DNA of 64,000 bases, from the NCBI GenBank assembly GCA_039881145.1, contig JAYKKI010000133.1, forward strand, positions 204,501 through 268,500. Reading direction: 5' to 3'. Origin of the DNA: Druceiella hillmani. Taxonomy: Eukaryota; Arthropoda; Insecta; Lepidoptera; Hepialidae. Below, piece by piece: positions 35,540-45,895 of this stretch. Positions within the stretch are counted from its first letter, which is position 1; each line of letters opens with the position of its first letter. Position numbers and translations under genes: made by a program. The notes under the pieces are model-generated. The model was not told where the DNA came from and did not search any database. It was given only the letters and a program-made list of their open reading frames with translations.

Positions 35540-35880
35540 GGCCTATATGGGTACGAAAAATGAACCGTGTATTGCTCGTTGCATAGCCAATGGTTACAAG
35601 ACCAACTATGGGTGATATATGTTATGACTTTGTCATTTAATAGATCGGTTCAAGTCACGAATATATTTTGTCAGGATCGCACTACATAGGAAGCCTGAAG
35701 GGAAGAGAGGACAGCGCGAACTACATTTTTTCGCTTTTCATTTCACTGTTGCGTATTGTACGAGTTAATGTGTCGAGTGACTATAATGATGTTAGCAGTA
35801 CAAATTTGATTTTGATTATGATAAAACAAATAAATACATAAGGACAGCATTGAGTGTTTATATTTCTTACACACTTATAA
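35540..35880 (+). other. G+C-richer block with a 60-codon open frame
   Basis: The block stands out in composition. One plus-strand frame stays open from about 35645 for some 60 codons (IGSSHEYILSGSHYIGSLKG onward) without an ATG near its start. I recognise no family. It could be a fragment of an old element, conserved regulatory DNA or chance. Confidence 0.2.
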
Positions 35881-36659
35881 ATTCGAAATTTGATAAGTTC
35901 TGTGTTATAAATTGCATTATCTCCTGTGTTTAATAAGCGAATTCATTATTAATAAAAAAAATTGAGACAGGACATAAATATATCGGTATACGAATTTTAA
36001 AAAATCGGACAAAGAAAAGTTATGTTACAAATATCCAAAAGTTGAAATTCCTTTATAAACCTTTGATTTCTCTTGCTCACTGAGTCTGTATTGGAACTAG
36101 TCTTACGATTGTACGATGCACTAATTTATACGACGAACAAAAATAAACTAAGGCGTTCTCAAAATCATATGTTGTTTCATTTTAAGGTCCAAAGAGTTGT
36201 TGTCACGCACAAATTTTGGCTTGTGAGCTAGAGGTAGGTACACACGATATTTTTGTAAGAAAATATTATCTCAGCTAGGTTATATGAAAAATCGTTTTCA
36301 GTTCAGACAACAACTTAATTTTGAAAAAAATAAAGAATAAATAAACTATCGACATGAGTATATAAATTAGGGTGTTTTTGCTTCACAAATTCCGCTTAAG
36401 GCCAAAAACGATTGAAGTGCCATGCAGTATATGCGCAACATGGGATAAAATTCAAAGATTAGTTTTAACGTTCCAAATAGGAAAATTTTGATAACTTCTA
36501 CACTTTAAATTTAGAATGGCCTCCTATCCTTATTTAAAAACATCCCAGGTTACGTTTGCTTTTGCAATAGAAAAAAAATATAATGCTTACGAATTATATC
36601 AAACACGTCTTAAAGAGTCTAGGGACTTCAATAATATGTAAAAATATTTATGTAACGGT

Positions 36660-36686
36660 ATATAAGGTCTCTCAGAGACCTTATAT
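36660..36686. repeat. perfect hairpin, 13-bp arms
   Basis: ATATAAGGTCTCT and AGAGACCTTATAT flank a single base. Confidence 0.9.
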
Positions 36687-36835
36687 TTTTAAGCAGAATT
36701 TTTGTTTATGCTTCAATATTTTTTTCAAAGTGATGATGAGCCTGCCATTGTTTGTAAAATGCATGACACTATTTACTTTTCTTATTCTATACAAAATTCT
36801 TGTAAAGCGCCGAAACCAAACATGTGTCTATAAAT

Positions 36836-36965
36836 ACTAGCACATATCGTAGCAGACTAGCACATATCGTAGTTTTGCTACAATTTTCAACACTACTACA
36901 TGCTCTATAAAATTTGTAGTAGTCGGATCGTAGACGTCTACATAAATTCGTAGCAGTCTACGCAT
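36836..36965. repeat. CGTAG/CTACG-rich repeat block
   Basis: ACTAGCACATATCGTAG is repeated exactly at 36836 and 36856 (20-bp period). The following 90 bp contain many GTAG and CTAC strings in both orientations, including CGTAGACGTCTAC and TCGTAGCAGTCTACG, so the block can form several small hairpins. It recalls the CGTAGGTGCCTACG hairpin at 27911-27924. Confidence 0.6.
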
Positions 36966-38110
36966 CCAGAAATTGCCACTAAACTTTGCAGGATATAATA
37001 AAATATTGCTGAGTACATAGTTGGGTGAGATAATCCTAATACATTACATACAATAATACTAGTTTGTCAGGTAGATCTTCGTATAAATACGTTACTTTAG
37101 TAACTCTTTTCGGAATAACATTTCTTAATATCAAGATTTTCTGTACGTTTTATCTTTGAAATCTATTTTGTACAGGTACGACTGAAAAAGCTGTAGGAGC
37201 GACATTTATTATAAAAACCACTAAGCCGTTTGGATCATAACTTAGTTTTCCAAAAATGTTATTGAAAATGTGTTATTTTAATAACAAATTTAAATTTTAT
37301 TTACGGATTTCTTATATTCCGCTAATGCCATATATTATGTGGTTTTTAGCTCCATGGTTACATATAAATTATGAATTTTGCGAAAGTGTAACATGTTGTG
37401 AATAAAATTCCAAATTAAACGAAAGTAAAATAAAACCATTTATCAATAAAATAGTGCATAAAGCAAAAAAAACCGGTGAAGTACGAATTTGTTCTTCGAT
37501 TGAAATGAAATTGCTTATCGTAAAGCACCACTAATATCAACTAAATTAAACACTTTGACTATATTTATAAATTTACTACATACACTTTTAGGTTAAATAG
37601 TAAATAGTATAACATAAGTAGATGAACAAAATAGAAATGAGAAAGGATCACGCGGTCAATCATTCAAGACTTTTCAATTGAGAAAGATGTAAGGAATATG
37701 TTCACGTCTATTATGGTAATACGGTGTGTAGATTTTGTTTTTCCCACCAGTTAAGTTCTCATCCATAATCCAAGCTCTGATAATATATAGAAACATGGTT
37801 ATATTATCTGAGAGCGAAGGAAGAGTAAGTGAATCATAGTCAGTTTTATACACACCAAAAAATTTCTATAAAATCCAGGCATAGCATAAGCGTAAAAATA
37901 TTTCGTTAAAATAATAAAATTTGATTCATAAAAGATGTTTTAAAAAATCTTCAACTTGAGGAAAACTTAATATCGATGCAAACTTTATGATATTATTTTA
38001 ACACTTTGTATTTTTTTTAAACTATAGTTTAGTAATGTTATCGTCGCTCAGAACACTAGTTTAGTTTACTAGACCAATTAATTTTCATAAAACATAATAT
38101 TTTATATTGT
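36966..38110. other. AT-rich DNA, nothing assigned
   Basis: I see no supported feature. Confidence 0.5.
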
Positions 38111-38336
38111 TCACAAATAAATGAAACTACGTGATGTAGTATTATTTCTATTTTCTTTAATTTCCTTACCACGACCTAGGTTTCGTTGTATTACAACATC
38201 TTCAGGTGGGATATTAGTAAATATAGCTTGCTAATATCCCACCTGAAGATGTTGTAATACAACGAAACCTAGGTCGTGGTAAGAAATTAAAGAAAGTAGA
38301 AATAATACTACATCACGTAGTTTCATTTAATTGTGA
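38111..38336. mobile_element. fold-back MITE, copy B (best preserved, 226 bp)
   Basis: The left arm 38111-38217 and right arm 38231-38336 are complementary over about 106 bp with only a few differences, around a 13-bp loop. Reading inward, the arm carries AAACTACGTGATGTAGTATT, a T-rich run, CCACGACCTAGGTTTCGTTG, TATTACAACATC and TTCAGGTGGGATATTAG. There is no coding capacity. Parts of three other copies occur in this window (12888, 43369, 56989), so it is a mobile family and not a local inversion. I do not recognise the transposase type that would move it, and target-site duplications are not clear. Confidence 0.9.
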
Positions 38337-38348
38337 ATAAGGAATTTC

Positions 38349-38375
38349 TACAAAATTAACGCCAAATATATTCAA
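38349..38375 (+). repeat. 27-bp module shared with the 12.8-kb palindrome
   Basis: The string begins TACAAAATTAACGCCAAATA and matches 12774-12800 at 25 of 27 positions. In both places it lies outside the MITE hairpin, beyond the CATTTAATTGTG motif. Confidence 0.75.
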
Positions 38376-38517
38376 CATTTCATATTGTGTTTAAAATACT
38401 GCTATTCCATTTTTGAAGCCGCGTATTGTAAGTTATTTTTGGAGATATATATTTTAAACTCCATAACTGTTAGTTCGTCTACTAACTATGTTAAGTTCAA
38501 AACTACTTAGTTGCTCT

Positions 38518-39023
38518 TAAGGATTCCGTAGTCAAATGGCAAAAACGAGTCCCTTATATTTTCGTTCTGTCCGTCTGTCCGTATATCATAGCCTTTTTAC
38601 GCGGTGACTATTGGCACCATATAGATACAATTGGGATGGTAGGTGTTTTCTGTGAACCACTAGATAGTGAGTTATGAAAGAAATTAGCATAAGGGGTGGC
38701 ACTTCATACGTGTAACTGAAGAATAAAATAAAAATTCGAATGTCTCCAAAATAACTTTTTTTACTTAAGTATGTATTTATTCAGTGAGATATGCCTCTTA
38801 AAAGCATCCCTCCGCCCTATATTTTCAAGTATTGAAAGTAAACGTGTAGGAAAATTAATATTATAGAATTTGAAATAAACTTTCAAGAGATATGGGATAT
38901 TTTTGGTACAGAAAAAGCAAAAATAGTTTTGTTTTTCAATGTATTTGAGAAATACAAACTTATAAGTTTAAAATTGTGTGATGCTTTGTGCACGAGCCCG
39001 ACTCGCACTTGACTGGTATTTTT
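38518..39023 (+). repeat. dispersed repeat R, full copy (about 500 bp)
   Basis: It starts AAGGATTCCGTAGTCAAATG, continues GGCAAAAACGAGTCCCTTAT and a CTGTCCGTCTGTCC tract, and ends GCACGAGCCCGACTCGCACT followed by TGACTGGTATTTTT. Start and end fragments of the same family lie at 30630 and 22552. The combination of a 'TTCCGTA' start, a 'CTGTCCGTCTG' tract and a 'GACTCGCACTTG' end is one I associate with a common repeat of Lepidoptera and relatives (memory, not checked). No open frame is seen, and its transposition class is unknown to me. Confidence 0.6.
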
Positions 39024-40590
39024 AGAATTTACATGGTATAGGTCTTAACGTTAAAAAACAGATAAGTCAGATCTTTTTTATACTAAAATAACAGCCAATG
39101 GGTTGTCACGGCAAAGTAGAGAGGTTTCCTACATATTGATTTAATTGCGGTAATCAACATCATCCTTGTAATTAGAATTTTTTTTTAAATAAATTTAGTA
39201 TTTCGTTAAATTGAAATTTGCATTACATAAAAACAACTGAAGATAAGTTTTTACTTTAACAATAGTGGAAAATAGGCACAGCAACAATGAAATCAGTTAG
39301 TTGGCGTCGAAGAGAAAAAACCCTATGACATTTTTTTAAATTTCGTTTTTATTTTTGCAATAAAATACAACTTTTTAAATTTTTTCGCTTCGTAAGCTTT
39401 GTTGATAATGACATACATAGGCTTAAAGAAAATTGAACTTACATTTATTTACGCTATTCGCTCCTGTTGAAGATTTTTATGTAAGGTGAAGAAAGTTATA
39501 TTAAGTATACACGATTTAAAGCATTAAGAAGAAGGAAATTCTAATAAAGACAATAGCTTTAGAATCCTTGTAACAAGTATTTTAATTTAGCAAAAAATTG
39601 TTTTATTTTCTTTTGTTAAGTCTTTATTAATTATTCCGTATTAAGCTCCTGCTGCACAAAATTGACTTGTTTGTTTTCAGACGGATTTTGAAAAAAAATT
39701 TCCCTGTCGAAGCGATACCAATAATAAAAAACCTCTCAAGCATTAATGGAACTTACACTTCGTTTCGTACACATGTTGGCATTCGTAAATGTTTAGTGGT
39801 ACGTAATAGTATTATTAAATTATTTAGAAATTTTTAACGAACGTATGTAGCCTATTATATCTTTCACACATGCATGTTAAAAAAAGAATTATGCAATATA
39901 ACTACAAATTGACCATTTTTTCATTTACTTGTACCGTGAGATCTTGCGTCTTTTCAAATTTCATGATTCTAGGACAGCGAAAAGTGCCTTATAGGTTTTG
40001 ATTTATTTGCGAGTGCCAGAATATTCAGCATAAAGGGTTTTAAGGCGGTTCTTGATTATGTTGACTTGGAAGTTTGATTTGTTTGCACTTCCAAGGAATC
40101 GTAAATATTAATATTTGATATTAACTTCAAGTTGATACCTCCACGCTTACCAGAGGAAAAGTGTATTGACATACCGACAGGCGGACAAAAAAGTAATTCT
40201 ATAAAAATTACTTTTATTTTTTGAGATATGGAATAATACGGATTTAATAAAATGGAATTTAATAAAATTCCTAAGCCATTTCTACTTGTGAAAGCATTTC
40301 TTTGTAAGAGTAAAAGTAAATTATTTTACCACCCATATTGAAATAATTGGTACTTGACATAGAAGTGCGTAGACATAGAATGAAGTATAAAGAATAGAAT
40401 GTAGTAAATGACTAGATCAGATATAAAGCCCTCTGTCTATTATCTTAGCGTACTATAAATTTGTGGAAAACGGCGTGACAGGATGATAAAGAGTTAGACA
40501 ACTTTATTGCATTACCCAGATGCCATTAGGTGGCACGGTTCTCATCTGAAAGCGTGGATGATAAACGTTATGAAGCTCTCATTCTAATTT
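39024..40590. other. AT-rich DNA, nothing assigned
   Basis: I see no supported feature. Confidence 0.5.
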
Positions 40591-40594
40591 AGTG

Positions 40595-41331
40595 TTAACA
40601 ATCTACGTCTTGAGAATATGAAGACGTAGAATTGGGGAAGACGAATTTGAAGTGGGATTCTAAGGCTACGATTGCTAAGTACCTTTTAATTTTTTCAAAA
40701 GCAAGGTGGTAAATTTTAGTACCACTGCTGATCTCTGTCTCTCTTTTACATATTTGAGTAAGCCAGGTTTCGAGATAGTTTTGTTTATTCACCAGTTCTT
40801 GGTTTTGATCCGTCACAAATAAGTTTGGTTGTAGATTGAGGTTGTTCAAAATCGATATAAACTTTGCCTTTATAGTATGTTCTTAGATCAGCTTTGACAC
40901 TGCACTTTTAACCCGATCGAAAATTTTACATGACTATGCTTCCCATGATGCTATTAGAACTGCGTCGTAAGCAAACTTCAAATTATTCATGAAACGTTCG
41001 TTAACTTTGATACCACAATCTGAGCAGATACGATACTTTGACTTTTAAAGAAAATATCAATCAGAAAACGTATAGATACATTACGTATAGATACATTCAA
41101 AATGTGGGCTAATGGGTCTACAGGTGAATGATGTCTACGTCTTAAATTCTGAAATTCACCGATGAGCAAGTTTTGTGACAGATTTACCAGAAACGCAAAC
41201 TTACGAGTTCTGTGTACCGCTGGATTTTTTGCCTTGCCAAGAATAAGATCAAATACACCGAGATGAGGGTCAACCGTTACTAGTAGGAGGGGAACCCTTA
41301 GAATCAGCGAAGTAAGCCCAAACTTGCTCAA
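40595..41331 (-). pseudogene. RTE-clade LINE reverse transcriptase relic 2 (palm to thumb)
   Basis: Read from 41331 downward, three parts appear in the order expected of a LINE polymerase. First, LSQNLLIGEFQNLRRRHHSP and VDPLAHILNVSI resemble the '..GEF.IRRGVRQGDPLSPLLFN' motif. Second, from 41014, GIKVNERFMNNLKFAYDAVL corresponds to 'GI.VNG...NNLRFADDIVLIA', with the catalytic Asp-Asp changed to Tyr-Asp. Third, LFVTDQNQELVNKQNYLETW corresponds to the '..VEKYKYLG' region, followed by TKIYHLAFEKIKRYL ('RRI.LAWAAFGKLR'). A frameshift separates the first and second parts, and two in-frame stops (TAG at 40934-40936 and a TAA about 50 bp on) separate the second and third. The spacing between the Tyr-Asp and YLE motifs (about 65 residues) suits the clade. 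The copy is dead. Confidence 0.7.
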
Positions 41332-41788
41332 ATTAAATTCCCACTGGGTGCATGTAATAAGTAATTAAGCGAGTAAGTAATGTTATGTCAAACGTAAGGG
41401 GCTTTTTCCATTCACATCAAACCCAAATGTATCTGATTTATCAAGGAATATAAATATTTGGCTATCATAGCTACTTATTTTACTAATATTAGATCTTATT
41501 ACGGATACCAGTTTCGTGGTTATTCGGAGATAAATATGACAAATGTTAAAAAGCATATATAGGAAAAACGGATTATGCTGGTAGCCACATTTAATGTGAT
41601 TATCAAAACAATACTGAGGCATTCAGCAGAAATAGCTCTAATAAAAAGTTTGAAAGAATTGTATCTCCTTACAAGAATGAACACCAATGAAGTAATTTTC
41701 AAAATAAAAAATCATAATGAGAATGTTGACAACGTGACATGATGGTTTTTGTTAGTGTTATATATTGTAGAATATTTAGGATATATCC
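41332..41788. other. AT-rich DNA, possible further LINE debris
   Basis: A plus-strand frame around 41570-41700 (FNVIIKTILRHSAEIALIKS...) faintly recalls the 'YKTIIRPILTYGAETW' region of a LINE polymerase, but the match is too weak to call. Confidence 0.3.
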
Positions 41789-41797
41789 ATGTATATA

Positions 41798-41858
<61 letters not shown>
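41789..41858. repeat. (AT)n microsatellite
   Basis: AT dinucleotide run with two single-base interruptions near its start. Confidence 0.95.
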
Positions 41859-41861
<3 letters not shown>

Positions 41862-42351
41862 CAAGTGTTATGAATAATGAAAAACAAGTTCTCAGATAAA
41901 AAACTGACCTTAAATTATAGATTTTTTTCCGCTATCATTTTACGATTACCTAAAATCCTTGCTTACATGCAGCATACTTAAAAACTTTTCTCGATCCATT
42001 TAAAATCTCTTTCAGAATAATTCAGTTCAAAAAAGACGGCAGTACCTGTTTTTAGGATGTTTTATTTTTGTCCAGCCGATAAAAGAAAAGTATCTACAAA
42101 TTACACATATACATAAATTATTTCTGAATCATCATCGAAAATTTATTTGAAAATTAAAATATTCTAACCAAATTTGGTTTTTCTTTGTGATTATAGTAAA
42201 AAAAATATTTGTATTAAAAATCTATTCGAATAACCAGTTTAATAGCATTTAATGGAAAATCGATTTATAATAATTAGATATCATTTCCATAATTTCATTT
42301 TAACTGTCTAACTTAACTTCAACTTAACTGAATAAACTTCTAGCAGCGCTT

Positions 42352-42400
42352 CACGATTAATAGGAAACTAGCGTGACCCGTGCGAAGTCTTCGCATTATT
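42352..42400 (+). repeat. dispersed-repeat terminus, related to 4.7 kb
   Basis: AACTAGCGTGACCCGTGCGA then AGTCTTCGCAT resembles the minus-strand string at 4672-4735 and the 'CTAG.TGACCCG.GC...CTTCGC' ends of insect dispersed repeats. The following 200 bp, which include TTAGATGGCAGCATTGCTG, may belong to the same element. Confidence 0.35.
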
Positions 42401-42774
42401 TATTCCATTATGAAGCTTAGATGACAGATCAAACAAATATTTTACTAAAATTGACATATAGAGGCGCAAGTATCAAAAGCATTGAGCTAAAGCGCCACTT
42501 TATTTATACGTGGGTGGATTTGAAATTAAACAAAAATTTTACCGACCGTCAATCATATTGACGTTGAGCCGTTAGATGGCAGCATTGCTGTTTTGTGTAT
42601 ATAATTTTAATAATTAATTAATTTGCAAAAACAATAGCAATAATACATTTTTTAGTTGTGGATGCCGGTAGAGCAAGCAATTATCTATAAAATGATATAT
42701 AATTTATGTGGATTAATTGTGAGGTTTTTTTTAAAAAGGGAGAGTAACATCTTAACCTTAGCGTATTAATATAT

Positions 42775-42802
42775 ATGATGATGATAATGATGATGATGAT
42801 GG
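42775..42802. repeat. (GAT)n simple repeat
   Basis: Short ATG/ATA trinucleotide run; the poly-isoleucine minus-strand frame over it is an artefact. Confidence 0.9.
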
Positions 42803-43301
42803 TCAGGCTGTAGAAGCAAAAGTAATAAATTGTAACTACCATTAAGCTAATTATTAAGTTCATGTACTTATAATGATTTAAGTAGAAGGTGAGGAAGAAA
42901 TTTCCAATCTTTAACAAAGTTATCAAATTTATCCTATTTTTTAATGAAATGAAATGAACTTCGGGCTCATGTTTTATTTGCAATAACTAATATAAGTAAA
43001 TTTTAAAAAATATAATAAAAATAAAAAGAATTTTTTTACAATAACAAAATAGGCCTGGAATAAGTAAACGATTTGAAGTTGGTCCGTGTACAAGAGGAAA
43101 TGTAGTTCTGGTAAATATATATCCATGATTAGTGAACTTTCTCATTGTTTTAAAATTTTATAATGGAACAAACGGCTATGAAATATTATTTAGTTTTATT
43201 GTTATTGTACAAATAATAATAATTAATATTTCAAAAAATAGTCATTTTTAGCCTGAGTTAGATGCTCTGTACAATATATAGGAAATAAAAAAAATGTTTA
43301 T

Positions 43302-43304
43302 ATG

Positions 43305-43369
<65 letters not shown>
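43302..43369. repeat. (AT)n microsatellite with CA core
   Basis: Two AT runs flank a short CACACACACA segment. The second run abuts MITE copy C directly. Confidence 0.95.
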
Positions 43370-43370
<1 letters not shown>

Positions 43371-43545
43371 CATCTTAAGTTTGGGTATTAGCAATCTCTG
43401 CTAATAGCCCGCCAAAAATATAATATCTATCTATCAAAAATATAATATCTTCATTATTGTAATACAAAGAAACCTAAGTCGTGGTAAAGAATTAATAAAG
43501 AATGTAAAAATAATACCACATCACCTAGTTTCATTAAATTGTTCC
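43369..43545. mobile_element. fold-back MITE, copy C (left arm replaced by microsatellite)
   Basis: The inner hairpin (AACATCTTAAGTTTGGGTAT / CTGCTAATAGCCCGCC) and the outer right arm (TAATACAAAGAAACCTAAGT, CGTGG, then ACATCACCTAGTTTCATTAA) match copy B. The left arm stops at 43369, where (TA)n begins. A 20-bp string (ATCAAAAATATAATATCT) is duplicated inside at about 43416-43450. Confidence 0.75.
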
Positions 43546-45500
43546 ACTCCAGTATTTTAACAGTGTCGAGCAGTGTGCTATTACCCTTCATTTTCTAGAA
43601 ATAACGATATAGCCGAGAATATTTGTTAAATTATTTTACTTTATGTTATTTTATGAAGGGTTAAATTGATGATCTAAGTATTATTTTTTTATTTGCTTTC
43701 GATATGGGCTTTAGAATAAATTTGGAAATCTACTTTTAAAATATATGACAGAAAATGTAGTTCGAATTCGAGCTAGTAATGAATGTGACATAATTTTTTT
43801 CTGACGAAAGTTTTAAAAAAATTTATTTCTTATTAGAAAAATATTAATAAATGGCGAATATATTATATAAACTCTAGTCAAATGGTTCAAATTTAGGTGG
43901 TGAATAGTTTCTCCTGTAATTATAAACATAAAATTATATAAATTGTATAAACTGAAATTACTTTTATCCATTAACTTAATTTTTTGTTTCGTTTTCTGTT
44001 TTAAGCGATTGACATCAAAAGGATTATCTAATTAACTTGAAACTACCATCAAATTATAACTTGTAGTTTCCATATAGACTAAGAATAAATAAATATATGA
44101 GCAATTGGCAATATCGGTCGACGAATAATGCTTTACAGCTTCAAACTTTTTAAAAAAGAAAGTAGAACAATATGTATTGCTAATTATTGCAGAATAATTA
44201 TATGGCTCAATTCGTTTTCCGGAAGTCGCTACAAGCTTTCGCCCCATTTACCAAAACGATTTCGGTCGCTGGGGTAGGGAGTATACCATTCAGAATATTC
44301 AGTCAATAAATAAAGCAATCTATCTCTATCTCGAATTACTTAAAAAGATTTGAATGATTCCTGGTATTTATTTTATCAGTGATATGCCCTATAGGTAAAT
44401 TAAAGCAACATAACATACAGTCTCCAACTTTTCTCAAAGTATGAGCTTTAAAAAGTATAAGGATCTTTTCAAATCAAATGTGTTTTAGATTTGATTTCAA
44501 AAGTTTTTTTTTTTTATTTTACACATTCATACTGTTCAGTTCTAGAGATTAATATGAACGAACGAATAAAGCAAAGAAATGCTTCGCCTATCCCTATAAA
44601 TCGTAGCGTGGTACTAAATTAATAAAAATAATAAAAACCTTCTGAAATAAAACAAGTGATTTTGCAAATTAGAGTGAGAAAACAAATAAAACCTTTTAAT
44701 TTACGTTCAGTATATTTTGGTGTAGAAAATTTAACCTTGTAGGTCTATATTCGACAGACTAACGAAAATACTTAATTATAACTTATAAGGTACTAAAACC
44801 AAACAAAGTCATGTACAACTTTTTGCTAGTCGAAATCGGGATGACTATCTAGAATAAAATATATTTAAAGAATAATTATTTACGCTCTGATAAACCCGAC
44901 GTCTTTATACCAGCGTTGTTAAATTACTGCCCTTTTCAGTCACATCTTAATTGCTAGTCTGCAATTATCTTTGTTCTTAAATCCAGTTGTCTACTGCCTT
45001 TAGTCTGATCTTATGTCTGGCGAATTTAATTATGAGTCTGGAATTAATGTTTTAGTTCATAAATCAAGATACGCGACAAAAAAAATGAGATTGTAACATA
45101 CAAAGGATGATAAGTATTTCTTAATTTATCTTGCGACGTATATGCGGTGAAATTAAGCAAAAGCCAGTACATATTTGTTAAAACGCTTGAACAAACAACA
45201 TGGTAGAAAATTTGGCTTAAATAAATACGAAAAACTGTAGTTTTCTTTTCAGAATGAGACACATTTTGGACTGGGAATATACAAGTTACGCACGAATATA
45301 CGTTTTAAGCAATTAAACAGTGTTTTTCTAGTTTAGTTTACTTTCCCTGACGAGCGGACTTGCTGTCGTTAATTTTGTATTGTACGCAGTAAAAAGTAAT
45401 ATTTTTATTTTGCGTAATTTCTTTGTATTGAGTTTTATATTTAGAGTTTTTGTAGATTAGTTTGAGATTTGGTATTCTTGTTGTACTTAATGCAATAATA
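43546..45500. other. AT-rich DNA, nothing assigned
   Basis: A G+C-richer patch lies at 44210-44285. A hairpin with 15-bp arms and one mismatch (CTTTTCAAATCAAAT / ATTTGATTTCAAAAG) lies at 44465-44503. No gene is supported. Confidence 0.45.
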
Positions 45501-45501
45501 A

Positions 45502-45533
45502 TTTTCATTCTGTTTATATAAACAGAATGAAAA
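45502..45533. repeat. perfect 32-bp palindrome
   Basis: TTTTCATTCTGTTTAT is followed directly by its reverse complement. Confidence 0.95.
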
Positions 45534-45547
45534 ATTATTTTTCTCAA

Positions 45548-45583
45548 TTTTTCTCTTACAACTATATAGTTGCAAGAGAAAAA
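45548..45583. repeat. 36-bp palindrome, one mismatch
   Basis: TTTTTCTCTTACAACTAT is followed by its reverse complement apart from one pair (45558/45573). It lies 14 bp beyond the previous palindrome. Confidence 0.95.
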
Positions 45584-45784
45584 TCAATCCGAGACTAAAA
45601 TTGTGGGTGTTATTACCTTTAGGATAGTATGGCGTTTGTTGAAAAAGGAGCGGTTCATTTTTTGCTTTTTTTTCTTTTCTCTAATTTTGTATGCGTGATC
45701 TGTTTAGTAAATATTAAGCTTAAACATAATTTAGAGAACATGTAATTTTTAATCAAAAATTAATGGAAATTAAATTCAAGAATT

Positions 45785-45895
45785 AAAAATCTCACACACG
45801 CACACATACACATACAATTTATATATATATATACATATATATGTATATATATATATATATATATAATTATGAATATATATATATATATATAAATA
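45785..45895. repeat. (CA)n and (AT)n microsatellite, interrupted
   Basis: A CACA tract passes into several AT runs broken by short non-repeat bases. Confidence 0.9.

Noticed and set aside
41440..41700. plus-strand resemblance to a LINE 'YKTIIRP.LTYG.E' region
   Set aside because: The match needs several substitutions and crosses stops; it is on the strand opposite to the clear RTE relic beside it.
42681..42983. 100-codon minus-strand frame with poly-isoleucine
   Set aside because: Produced by a (GAT)n simple repeat.
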